From Aureimonas sp. AU22 (GTDB taxonomy: Bacteria; Pseudomonadota; Alphaproteobacteria; Rhizobiales; Rhizobiaceae): DNA of 58,348 bases. Below, one piece after another: positions 1 through 6,805 of the stretch. The translations under genes were made by a program, and so were the position numbers. The notes below the pieces were generated by a model that was given only the letters and a program-made list of their open reading frames with translations, was not told where the DNA came from and did not search any database. The DNA lies in the NCBI RefSeq assembly GCF_001463745.1, contig NZ_BBWJ01000053.1, positions 1-58,348 on the forward strand, read 5' to 3'. Positions within the stretch are counted from its first letter, which is position 1; each line of letters starts with the position of its first letter.

Positions 1-1
1 G

Positions 2-157
2 GCGGGCGCGCCCGTCGCCCGCCTCTGGCTGCTTTATCTCGCCGGCTGTGCCCTCGCCTTCGAGCGCGGCACGGTGATGATCAACCAGACCCTCGTGTCC
101 AAGCGCGACAAGGGCCCGTCCGGCCTGCCGCCGACGCGGGCCGACCTCTACGCCTGA
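2..157 (+). CDS. C-terminal end of a cyclopropane-fatty-acyl-phospholipid synthase-like SAM methyltransferase (partial)
   Basis: An open frame enters from the left edge and ends at TGA 155-157, giving the last 51 residues of a protein. The segment LWLLYLAGCALAFERG followed by a short basic tail resembles the final helix of CFA synthase-type methyltransferases, where an L-Y-L-A-G-x-A-x-x-F motif precedes the C-terminus. Those enzymes use S-adenosylmethionine to methylenate unsaturated membrane phospholipids. The catalytic core lies outside the window, so the family call rests on the tail only. The gene converges on the DUF1003 gene and the two 3' ends overlap by about 10 bp. Another methyltransferase of the same fold is possible. 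Confidence 0.55.
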   Translation, partial: AGAPVARLWLLYLAGCALAFERGTVMINQTLVSKRDKGPSGLPPTRADLYA

Positions 158-630
158 TAGCCCACCGCGCCCGGCACGCCGTCGGGCGCGGCACCCACCG
201 CCGCCACGAGGACGCGCATGTCCTCGCGCAGGGCGGCGAGTTCGTCCGAGAGTGCCAGGATCTGCATCTCGGCGCGGGTGTTGGTCTCGTAGTCGAGCCG
301 CGCCTCGAGGCGATCCTTCGCGGCCTGCCGGTTCTGGCTCATCATGATGATCGGCGCCTGCAGCGCCGCCAGCATGGAGAGCATCAGGTTGAGGAAGATG
401 AAGGGGAAGGGATCGAAGGCATTGGCCGCCAGGATCCAGACGTTGAGAAGCACCCACGCGGCCAGGAAGACCGCGAAGCCGATGATGAAACTCCAGGAAC
501 CGCCGATCGATGCGACGCGGTCGGCCAGGCGCTCGCCGAAGGTCATGCCTTCGGTGAACACCTCGTGGGGATCCCGGGTGGTGGTGGTCCGGCGCAGACG
601 GCCGGCGACGTAACGGATTGCCGCGTTCAT
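148..630 (-). CDS. DUF1003 family inner-membrane protein
   Basis: This 160-residue protein has the DUF1003 layout: a GERLADRVASIGGSWSFII lead-in, a first membrane helix (FAVFLAAWVLLNVW), an FDPFPFIFLNL turn, a second helix, and the signature QAPIIMMSQNRQAAKDR followed by a charged, probably coiled-coil cytoplasmic tail. The ATG at 630 is chosen because AGGTGAG sits just upstream; the frame is open further but has no conserved sequence there. Function is unknown for the family; members are membrane proteins of about this size. It converges with the methyltransferase fragment. Confidence 0.85.
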   Translation of the reverse strand: MNAAIRYVAGRLRRTTTTRDPHEVFTEGMTFGERLADRVASIGGSWSFIIGFAVFLAAWVLLNVWILAANAFDPFPFIFLNLMLSMLAALQAPIIMMSQNRQAAKDRLEARLDYETNTRAEMQILALSDELAALREDMRVLVAAVGAAPDGVPGAVGYQA

Positions 631-904
631 GGGCTCACCTATGGGGACGACCGGCCGCTCGTGCGGTGGTCGCTCCGGTGAGCCGACGGGATCAGCTCCG
701 GCGCGACCGCGCGAGCGGCCCGGTCGATCGACTGAGATCGTTGCTGGACATGATCCTTCTCGGGATCGGCTGATGATTGGGACTAGCCGGAGGCTCACGA
801 GGGATATGCGCCTCGTGACCCCCGCGGTCAAGGCCACGTGATCGGCGGGGCCGCATCGGGTCTCGAAAGACTGCGCGGCCACTTGCCGGCGCCACGTCGC
901 CGAT
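631..904. other. Intergenic stretch upstream of the DUF1003 gene
   Basis: Between the DUF1003 start and the hairpin at 905-942 I see no conserved gene. The frames open here have no recognisable start context or family similarity. The stretch presumably carries the DUF1003 promoter, but no clear -35/-10 pair stands out. Confidence 0.4.
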
Positions 905-942
905 GAAAAAAAGGCCGCCTTCCCTCCCGGGAAAGCGGCCTT
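905..942 (-). terminator. Intrinsic terminator of the 25-codon small gene
   Basis: AAGGCCGC (911-918) and GCGGCCTT (935-942) form an 8-bp stem. On the minus strand the stem is followed by a U-rich run (the A-run at 905-912 on the plus strand). It lies about 60 bp past the stop of the small minus-strand ORF and would end its transcript at about 200 nt. Confidence 0.75.
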
Positions 943-1002
943 CCGTGATCTTTGCCATGCCGGCCGGTCCGATGCGGACTCTAGCCAGAGGGCACGGGAT
1001 CG

Positions 1003-1080
1003 TCAGATGCGAGAAGAAGGCTGCCCCTTCACCATCGTCAGAACCATAGACCCGGCCGACATAGGATAACCACTCGACAT
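1003..1080 (-). CDS. Small protein of 25 residues with a near-perfect Shine-Dalgarno
   Basis: A 25-codon ORF (begins MSSGYPMSAG, ends GQPSSRI) starts at ATG 1080. It is preceded at optimal spacing by GAAAGGAGGTGATC, which is complementary to essentially the whole 16S rRNA 3' tail. A promoter-like pair (TTGCGG, 17 bp, CATACT; 1118-1146) lies upstream and a hairpin terminator (905-942) downstream, so a full small transcription unit is visible. The peptide is rich in Ser, Gly and Met, has no obvious membrane helix and matches no family I know. It is divergent from the HD-GYP gene. Translation is inferred, not shown. Confidence 0.55.
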   Translation of the reverse strand: MSSGYPMSAGSMVLTMVKGQPSSRI

Positions 1081-1083
1081 CGG

Positions 1084-1096
1084 ATCACCTCCTTTC
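1084..1096 (-). promoter_or_regulatory. Full-length Shine-Dalgarno of the 25-codon gene
   Basis: The plus strand reads ATCACCTCCTTTC, the same as the conserved 16S rRNA 3' end. On the minus strand this is GAAAGGAGGTGAT, about 7 nt before the ATG at 1080. It is the strongest ribosome-binding site noticed in the window. Confidence 0.8.
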
Positions 1097-1117
1097 GCTT
1101 CGTTGAACACGAGGGAA

Positions 1118-1146
1118 AGTATGGGATGGGCGGTTGCGGCCCGCAA
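1118..1146 (-). promoter_or_regulatory. Sigma-70-type promoter for the 25-codon gene
   Basis: On the minus strand TTGCGG (1146-1141) and CATACT (1123-1118) are separated by 17 bp, predicting a start near 1110 and a leader of about 30 nt before the small ORF. The match to the rhizobial CTTGAC-N17-CTATAT pattern is moderate. Confidence 0.45.
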
Positions 1147-1263
1147 GGGGGTGGGGAGCGGCAATTCGTCAGGGACGCAACGGATCGCGCGGCAAACTCT
1201 CGCCCGCAACGCCCTTTTAAAGCCTTCGCCGGCATTCTACCGTCGGGGAAAGGGGGATGGCGG

Positions 1264-2232
1264 ATGCTGCTGCGGATCGAGCGCCGTGAGGTCAGGATCG
1301 GCATGTATGTCGAGGAGGTCGAGGGCGCCTGGATCGATATTCCGCTTTGGTTCAGAAGCCGCAGGATCGACGACGCGGCGACGCTGGCGAAGATGCGCGA
1401 CAGCCGCGTCGCTTCGCTGCTGATCGACCTCGACAAGGGCATCGGCCCCGTCGGCGACATGGGCTCGCCCCGCGGCCGGGCGACCCTCCCCGCACCCCAC
1501 TCGGCGCTTCTTCACGCCGACGTCGCGAAGGCGCAGCAGACGTTGCGCCGGACGAATTCGGCGATGCGCGGCATCGTCGCGTCGATCCGCGGGGGCGGCT
1601 CCGTCGATCCGGCGCTGGCGCGCGCCGTGGTCGACGAGGTGGCCGTCGCCATGCGCCACCGGCCCCGCGCGCTCCTCGGCATCACCCGGCTGAAGTCCAA
1701 GGACGAATATACCTTTCTCCATTCGGTGGCGGTCTGCGCCCTGATGACGCATTTCGGGCGGTTCCTGCGCCTCGATCCCGATGTCGTCCAGCAGCTCGGC
1801 CTCGCCGGCCTCCTGCACGACATCGGAAAGGTGCTGCTGCCGACCGAGATCCTCGGCAAGGCGGGAACGCTCAGCGAGGAGGAGGCCCTGATCGTGCGGG
1901 CGCATCCGACGGAAGGCTTCCGGATGCTGCAGCGACAGGACGTGCCGGACTTGGTGCGCGACGTGTGCCTGCACCACCACGAGCGGATGGACGGCGGCGG
2001 ATACCCGGATGGGCTGGCCGGCGACCAGCTCTCGCAGGCGGTGCGCATCGCCGCGATCTGCGACGTCTACGACGCCGTGACCTCGGTCCGCCCCTACAAG
2101 GAAGCTTGGTCGGCGAAGACCGCCTATAGCCGGATGTGGCGATGGGAGGGCCATTTCGACCCCGTCCTGCTCGGCCGGTTCTTCGTCAGCATCGGCGTCA
2201 CAAACCGGACGACGCGCCCTCCCTCGGCTTGA
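1264..2232 (+). CDS. HD-GYP domain cyclic-di-GMP phosphodiesterase
   Basis: The 322-residue protein begins with a DUF3391-type region (RREVRIGMYVEEVEGAWID...) typical of stand-alone HD-GYP proteins. The metal-binding HD pair (HDIGK) is at about residues 185-186, and the signature HHERMDGGGYPDGL starts near residue 238, followed by RIAAICDVYDAVTSVRPYK. HD and GYP residues are all intact, so hydrolysis of c-di-GMP is predicted, in the cytoplasm. ATG 1264 is chosen because the conserved N-terminus starts there and a G-rich purine stretch precedes it; the frame is open upstream. A second c-di-GMP phosphodiesterase (EAL type) lies at 50.7 kb. The C-terminus is short after the domain. Confidence 0.88.
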   Translation: MLLRIERREVRIGMYVEEVEGAWIDIPLWFRSRRIDDAATLAKMRDSRVASLLIDLDKGIGPVGDMGSPRGRATLPAPHSALLHADVAKAQQTLRRTNSAMRGIVASIRGGGSVDPALARAVVDEVAVAMRHRPRALLGITRLKSKDEYTFLHSVAVCALMTHFGRFLRLDPDVVQQLGLAGLLHDIGKVLLPTEILGKAGTLSEEEALIVRAHPTEGFRMLQRQDVPDLVRDVCLHHHERMDGGGYPDGLAGDQLSQAVRIAAICDVYDAVTSVRPYKEAWSAKTAYSRMWRWEGHFDPVLLGRFFVSIGVTNRTTRPPSA

Positions 2233-2241
2233 GAGCGCGGA

Positions 2242-2260
2242 CATCCCCGACAGGGGGATG
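2242..2260. terminator. Hairpin between convergent HD-GYP and acs genes
   Basis: CATCCCC and GGGGATG form a 7-bp stem with a 5-nt loop between the two converging stop codons. There is no U-run, so it may act only as an mRNA-end stabiliser. Confidence 0.35.
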
Positions 2261-2275
2261 CCCGCCCCCGGCCGA

Positions 2276-4225
2276 TCAGCCCTTGCGGTTCTGCCGGTTC
2301 TCGATCAGCTCATCCACGACCCCGGGATCGGCGAGCGTCGAGGTGTCGCCGAGCGCGGAGAATTCGTCCTCGGCGATCTTGCGCAGGATCCGGCGCATGA
2401 TCTTGCCCGAACGGGTCTTCGGCAGGCCCGGCGCCCACTGGATCTTGTCCGGCGAGGCGATCGGGCCGATCTCGCCCCGCACATGGGCGACGAGTTCCTT
2501 CCTCAGCTCGTCCGTCGGTGTCTCGCCCTCCATCAGCGTGACGTAGCAGTAGATGCCCTGCCCCTTCAGGTCGTGCGGGTAGCCGACCACCGCGGCTTCG
2601 GCGACCTTGGGATGCGAGACCAGCGCCGATTCCACCTCGGCCGTGCCCATGCGGTGCCCCGACACGTTGATCACGTCGTCGACGCGGCCGGTGATCCACC
2701 AGTAGCCGTCCGCATCGCGCCGCGCGCCGTCTCCGGTGAAGTACTTGCCGGGATAGGTCGAGAAATAGGTCTGCTCGAAGCGCGCGTGGTCGCCGTAGAC
2801 CGTGCGCATCTGGCCGGGCCAGCTGTCGGCGATGCACAGGTTGCCGTCGGCCGCCCCCTCCAGCACCTTTCCTTCGGTGTCGACGAGTTCCGGCCGCACG
2901 CCGAAGAAGGGCTTGGTCGCCGAGCCGGGCTTCAGCGCCACCGCGCCCGGCAGCGGCGAGATCAGGATGCCGCCGGTCTCGGTCTGCCACCACGTGTCGA
3001 CGATCGCGCAGCGCTCCTCGCCGACGACGGTGTAGTACCAGTTCCAGGCCTCCGGGTTGATCGGCTCGCCGACCGAGCCGAGGAGCCGGATCGATTGGCG
3101 CGAGGATTTCGTCACGAAACCGTCGCCCGCGCCCATCAGCGCGCGGATGGCGGTCGGCGCGGTGTAGAAGATGTTGACCTGGTGCTTGTCGACCACCTGC
3201 CACATGCGCCCGGCGTCGGGATAGTTCGGCACCCCCTCGAACATCAGCGTCGTCGCGCCGTTGGCGAGCGGCCCGTAGACGGTGTAGCTGTGGCCCGTCA
3301 CCCAGCCGACGTCCGCCGTGCACCAGAACACCTCGCCGGGTCGGTAGTCGAAGACGTATTGATGCGTCATCGAGGCCCAGACGAGATAGCCGCCGGTGGT
3401 GTGGAGGACGCCCTTCGGCTTGCCGGTGCTCCCCGAGGTGTAGAGGATGAAGAGCGGGTCCTCTGCGCTCATCTCGGCGGGCGCGCACTCGGCCGACACC
3501 GTCTCGCGCGCTTCGTGCCACCAGTGGTCGCGGCCCTCTTCCATGGCGACATCGGCCCCGGTGCGGCGCACCACGAGCACCTTCTCCACCGTGTGGCCGG
3601 CCTTGGCCGATATGCCGAGCGCCTTGTCGGCATTGGCCTTCAAGGGCACGCGGCGTCCGGCGCGCAGGCCCTCGTCGGCCGTCACCAGGACCTTCGAGGA
3701 CGAATCCTCCATCCGCCCGCCGAGCGCGTCGGGCGAGAAGCCGCCGAAGACCACGGAATGGATGGCGCCGATCCGGGCGCAGGCGAGCATCGCCACCGCG
3801 GCTTCCGGGATCATCGGCATGTAGATCGAGACGCGGTCGCCCCGCTCGACGCCGAGGTCCTTCAGGACATTAGCCATGCGGCAGACGTCTGCATGCAGCT
3901 CGCGATAGGAGATGCGACGCGAATCGGCGGGATCGTCGCCTTCCCAGATGATCGCGGTCTGGTCGCCCCGCGTCGCGAGATGCCGATCGAGGCAGTTGGC
4001 CGAGAGGTTGAGCGTGCCGTCCTCGAACCACTGGATCGAAACGGCGCCGGGCTCGAACGAGGTGTTCTTCACCTTCGTGAAGGGTCGGATCCAGTCGAGC
4101 CGCGCCCCGTGCTCGCGCCAGAAGCCCTCCGGGTCGGAGACGCTCGCGCCGTACCAGGCCTCGTAGGTGGCCTCGGTGATCTGCGTGCCGGCCTTCCAGG
4201 CATCCTTGACGGCGATCGTGGTCAT
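2276..4225 (-). CDS. acs: Acetyl-CoA synthetase (AMP-forming)
   Basis: Converts acetate, ATP and CoA to acetyl-CoA, AMP and PPi. The 649-residue protein has the full adenylate-forming set: P-loop [64 protein letters not shown], and the C-terminal [12 protein letters not shown] in which Lys608 matches the lysine acetylated by Pat-type enzymes in other bacteria. The length matches the family (about 650). ATG 4225 has GGGAGGAGA upstream. Single gene, convergent with the HD-GYP gene. Propionyl-CoA synthetase is less likely given the length and the acetate-type WWQTETG motif. Confidence 0.95.
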   Translation of the reverse strand: MTTIAVKDAWKAGTQITEATYEAWYGASVSDPEGFWREHGARLDWIRPFTKVKNTSFEPGAVSIQWFEDGTLNLSANCLDRHLATRGDQTAIIWEGDDPADSRRISYRELHADVCRMANVLKDLGVERGDRVSIYMPMIPEAAVAMLACARIGAIHSVVFGGFSPDALGGRMEDSSSKVLVTADEGLRAGRRVPLKANADKALGISAKAGHTVEKVLVVRRTGADVAMEEGRDHWWHEARETVSAECAPAEMSAEDPLFILYTSGSTGKPKGVLHTTGGYLVWASMTHQYVFDYRPGEVFWCTADVGWVTGHSYTVYGPLANGATTLMFEGVPNYPDAGRMWQVVDKHQVNIFYTAPTAIRALMGAGDGFVTKSSRQSIRLLGSVGEPINPEAWNWYYTVVGEERCAIVDTWWQTETGGILISPLPGAVALKPGSATKPFFGVRPELVDTEGKVLEGAADGNLCIADSWPGQMRTVYGDHARFEQTYFSTYPGKYFTGDGARRDADGYWWITGRVDDVINVSGHRMGTAEVESALVSHPKVAEAAVVGYPHDLKGQGIYCYVTLMEGETPTDELRKELVAHVRGEIGPIASPDKIQWAPGLPKTRSGKIMRRILRKIAEDEFSALGDTSTLADPGVVDELIENRQNRKG

Positions 4226-4337
4226 GTCTGTCTCCTCCCTCGGCATTTCGCGCCGGCGCCGCTCCCCGCGGCGCGGAAGCGAAACTAGAACGGCTCGCGG
4301 GCGGAGAAAACCGTCGTGCGCCAGAAAACGGCGGGGT

Positions 4338-5408
4338 CTAGCCGGCCTTGTCCGGCTCCACCGGGCCGCCGAGCACGTCCTCGACATAGAGTTCCTGCAC
4401 CAGGGTCATCAGCGCCGCCACCACCGGAACCGCCAGCACGAAGCCGAGGATGCCGAACAGGAGGCCGAAGATCACCTGCGCGGACATGGTGAGGGCGGGC
4501 GGCAGCGCCGTCGTGTAGCGCTGGGCGATGGGCTGGGCGATGTTGCTCTCGATGCCCTGGAGAACGATGTAGAGCCCGAGCGCATAGAGCGCCATGTCGA
4601 CCCCCTGCGCCAACGCGGCCAGAACGATGATGACGCCGGCGACGAAAGCCCCGAGCGTCGGCACGAAGGCCAGAAGTCCCGCCTGCAGCGCCAGGAGGAA
4701 GGCGTTGTTGACGCCGATCGCCCACAGCCCGACCCAGGAGACCGAGAAGATCAGCGCCATCGAGACGGCGTCGCCCGCCACCCACATCAGGAGCGAGTGG
4801 GCGCTCTTGTCGAGCACCTCTCCGATCCGCGCCCGCTTCTCCTTGGGGAACAGCGACACGATGCCGTTGCGGTAGAGCCGGGGCTGCCAGGAGACGAAGA
4901 TCGCCAGGAACAGGACGATGAAGAAGTTGCCGAGGCCCCCCAGCGCGCCGAACAGGGCGCGCCCGGCCGAGGACACGAAGCCGGACGGATCGGGCAGCAG
5001 CGACTGGAGATCGCCCGAGCCGATCTCCTTCTCGACCGGCAGGCCCATCTGGCTGAGCGAGGTCATGAGCTGGTCCGCCTGGTTGCGCACGCCGGCGAGG
5101 ACGTCGTTGAACTGCTGCACCAGCGTCACCCCGCCCCAGGCGACGGGCGCGATGATCAGGGCGAAGGTCAGGAGATAGACGAGGCCGAGAGCCGCCATGC
5201 GGGGCAGGCCGAGGCGCTGGAGAAGCCGCGCCAGCCCGCAGAAGATCGCCGCGATCAGGAGGCCGGCGAAGATCAGGAAGAAGGCCGAGGACGCCCAGGC
5301 GAAGACCACCACGGTGAGGATCATGCCGAGCACGATCGCCGCCATCGTCACCGTCCGGTAGGCGAGGCGCGTGGGGACGGCGGCGGGATGGGGGGCGAGA
5401 TCGCTCAC
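4338..5408 (-). CDS. AI-2E family transporter (PerM/YdiK-like permease)
   Basis: A 356-residue polytopic protein. Hydrophobic segments include [40 protein letters not shown], a long central soluble stretch (about residues 100-150), and a C-terminal block [21 protein letters not shown] typical of the AI-2E exporter family. Members export small molecules and a few have assigned substrates; none can be assigned here. The start is placed at GTG 5408 because family members start just before the first helix; the frame is open further upstream without conservation, so the start is uncertain. Same strand as yggS but with 337 bp between them. Confidence 0.85.
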   Translation of the reverse strand: MSDLAPHPAAVPTRLAYRTVTMAAIVLGMILTVVVFAWASSAFFLIFAGLLIAAIFCGLARLLQRLGLPRMAALGLVYLLTFALIIAPVAWGGVTLVQQFNDVLAGVRNQADQLMTSLSQMGLPVEKEIGSGDLQSLLPDPSGFVSSAGRALFGALGGLGNFFIVLFLAIFVSWQPRLYRNGIVSLFPKEKRARIGEVLDKSAHSLLMWVAGDAVSMALIFSVSWVGLWAIGVNNAFLLALQAGLLAFVPTLGAFVAGVIIVLAALAQGVDMALYALGLYIVLQGIESNIAQPIAQRYTTALPPALTMSAQVIFGLLFGILGFVLAVPVVAALMTLVQELYVEDVLGGPVEPDKAG

Positions 5409-5745
5409 GGCGTATCCATTCTCGAAAACGAAAGGGGTGCTTGCGGGCCCGGCACCCGGGCAGCCGCGCAACGGTCCGCCGAGCCTATGCGGCGGCATAT
5501 ATGGCGATCGGCACCATCGGGAACCGACGAAGTCCCCGCCTGTCTCTCCCCGCCGAAAGGTGCCGCGTCGCGCTGCCGCTCCCTGCCCTGCCGCTCCGTC
5601 TCGCCAACCGGAGGATTGCGCCCCAGGGGGGCGATCGCTGCCGGGCGAAGATGTCTCCGGCGACGCCGATGCCCCATCGCCGCTCGTCACCCGCCGCGAT
5701 GCGCCCGACGGCTCAAGGCCTCGTCGCCCCTTCCGTGCCCGACCC
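5409..5745. other. Intergenic stretch between yggS and the AI-2E permease gene
   Basis: GC-rich 337 bp that should carry the yggS 3' end and the permease promoter. I see no conserved ORF, convincing terminator or promoter pair here. Confidence 0.4.
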
Positions 5746-6414
5746 TCACCCGCGCGAGCCGAAGATCGCCGAGCCGACGCGCACGCTCGTGGCGCCGAAG
5801 GGAATGGCGCGCTCGAAGTCGCCCGACATGCCCATGGAGAGCTTCTCCACCCCCGCCTCGCCCGCGATCTTGCCGAGAAGCGCGAAATAGGGGCCGGGAT
5901 GCTCGCCCACCGGCGGAATGCACATCAGCCCCTCGATGGCGAGCCCATGCTCCTCGCGGCAGCGGGCGACGAACGCGGCCGCCTCGCGCAGCGGAATGCC
6001 GGCCTTCTGCGCCTCCTCGCCGATATCGACCTGGACATAGAGGCGCGGCCGGCGGTTCTGGCGCGCCATCTCTTTGGCGATCTCGCGGGCGATCTTGTCG
6101 CGGTCCACCGTCTCGATCACGTCGAACAGCGCCACCGCCTCGGCCGTCTTGTTGGACTGGAGCGGACCGATGAGATGGAGCTCGACGCCGGCGAACTCGG
6201 CCCGCAGCTCCGGCCATTTCCCCGCCGCCTCCTGCACCCGGTTCTCGCCGAAGATGCGCTGCCCGGCTTCGAGCACCGGGCGGATCTCGTGGGCGTCGAA
6301 GGTCTTCGACACGGCGACGAGCTCGACCGAGCCCGCAGGGCGGTCGGCATCACCTTCCGCGGCACGGATGCGAGCGCGGATATCCCGGAGGCGGTCGACG
6401 GCGGTGTCGCTCAT
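5746..6414 (-). CDS. yggS: YggS family pyridoxal-phosphate homeostasis protein
   Basis: The 222-residue protein has the PLPBP hallmarks: VELVAVSKTFD with the PLP-binding lysine near residue 35, RIFGENRVQEAAGKW, LHLIGPLQSNKT, GLMCIPPVG, and the C-terminal phosphate-binding LSMGMSGDFERAI plus SVRVGSAIFGSR. It binds PLP without known catalysis and buffers free PLP in the cytoplasm. ATG 6414 is chosen since MSDTAVDRLR begins the conserved domain. Its start lies only 8 bp from the plus-strand promoter of the candidate small RNA at 6458. Confidence 0.93.
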   Translation of the reverse strand: MSDTAVDRLRDIRARIRAAEGDADRPAGSVELVAVSKTFDAHEIRPVLEAGQRIFGENRVQEAAGKWPELRAEFAGVELHLIGPLQSNKTAEAVALFDVIETVDRDKIAREIAKEMARQNRRPRLYVQVDIGEEAQKAGIPLREAAAFVARCREEHGLAIEGLMCIPPVGEHPGPYFALLGKIAGEAGVEKLSMGMSGDFERAIPFGATSVRVGSAIFGSRG

Positions 6415-6421
6415 GGCATTC

Positions 6422-6451
6422 CTTGAAGGCAAGACGGTTTGAAGCTATTTT
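6422..6451 (+). promoter_or_regulatory. Sigma-70-type promoter of the candidate small RNA
   Basis: CTTGAAG (6422-6428), 17 bp, TATTTT (6446-6451) fits the rhizobial CTTGAC-N17-CTATAT pattern well and predicts a start near 6458, immediately before the first hairpin. Confidence 0.6.
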
Positions 6452-6457
6452 GAGGAG

Positions 6458-6546
6458 TGGGTGCCGGAGCGCTAACTCCGACACCCGTCGCCTTAGGTGA
6501 GAAGTTGGACCCGGAGAACGACCGACCAGCCGCTCCGGGTCCTTTT
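6458..6546 (+). ncRNA. Candidate small RNA of about 89 nt, two hairpins ending in an intrinsic terminator
   Basis: Downstream of the promoter at 6422-6451 is a first hairpin (GGGTGcCGGAG / CTCCGaCACCC, 6459-6486, one mismatch), a single-stranded linker of 20 nt, then a perfect 10-bp stem (GGACCCGGAG 6507-6516 / CTCCGGGTCC 6533-6542) followed by TTTT. No plausible ORF lies between promoter and terminator on this strand. The layout resembles trans-acting or antisense bacterial sRNAs. It lies between yggS and leuS and overlaps a 29-codon minus-strand ORF. I cannot assign it to a named sRNA family. Confidence 0.55.
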
Positions 6547-6582
6547 CACCTCAAGCGTGACGCTCAGCGGAATCATCCACAT
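6493..6582 (-). CDS. Possible 29-residue small protein antisense to the candidate small RNA
   Basis: An ORF of 29 codons (starts MWMIPLSVTLEVKRTR, ends VQLLT) begins at ATG 6582 with AAGGAGTG 7 nt upstream. Hydrophobic and polar residues alternate, with three Arg and one Lys, suggesting beta-strand character rather than a membrane helix. It overlaps the terminator half of the plus-strand RNA candidate. No family is recognised. The 10-bp stem lies within the ORF, so either the ORF or the RNA could be accidental. Confidence 0.4.
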   Translation of the reverse strand: MWMIPLSVTLEVKRTRSGWSVVLRVQLLT

Positions 6583-6726
6583 CGCTTCACTCCTTCGGAC
6601 GGCAAAGCCGATGCCTCGGCCGCGGTGGCTCATCCTCCGCGGCGGCGTGGGCTGGTCTCACGCGTCTGCTTCTGCCGTCCGATGGCCGTTTATGCGGCGG
6701 CGCGCCAAGCTTGTGAAGGCGGACAT

Positions 6727-6742
6727 AAGTCAATATTGACTT
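6727..6742. promoter_or_regulatory. Perfect 16-bp palindrome upstream of leuS
   Basis: AAGTCAATATTGACTT is a perfect inverted repeat in an otherwise GC-rich gap, 63 bp before the leuS start. It is a plausible dimeric-regulator operator; each half also contains a TTGACT that could serve as a -35 element in either direction, but no convincing -10 follows. Confidence 0.4.
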
Positions 6743-6805
6743 GGGCAATCGGCGCTTCGCGCCCCCTCGCCCGCCCGCGTCCCGCTTACGAGAATCCCGT
6801 CCGCA

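Noticed and set aside
4066-4084. TTCACCTTCGTGAAG-like palindrome in acs as a parS candidate
   Set aside because: The central CACGTG is absent (CACCTTCGTG), so it does not resemble a ParB site.
2258-4288. Long plus-strand open frame (676 codons) opposite acs
   Set aside because: Mirror frame of a well-supported gene in GC-rich DNA; its translation is Arg/Ala/Gly-rich with no family motif.
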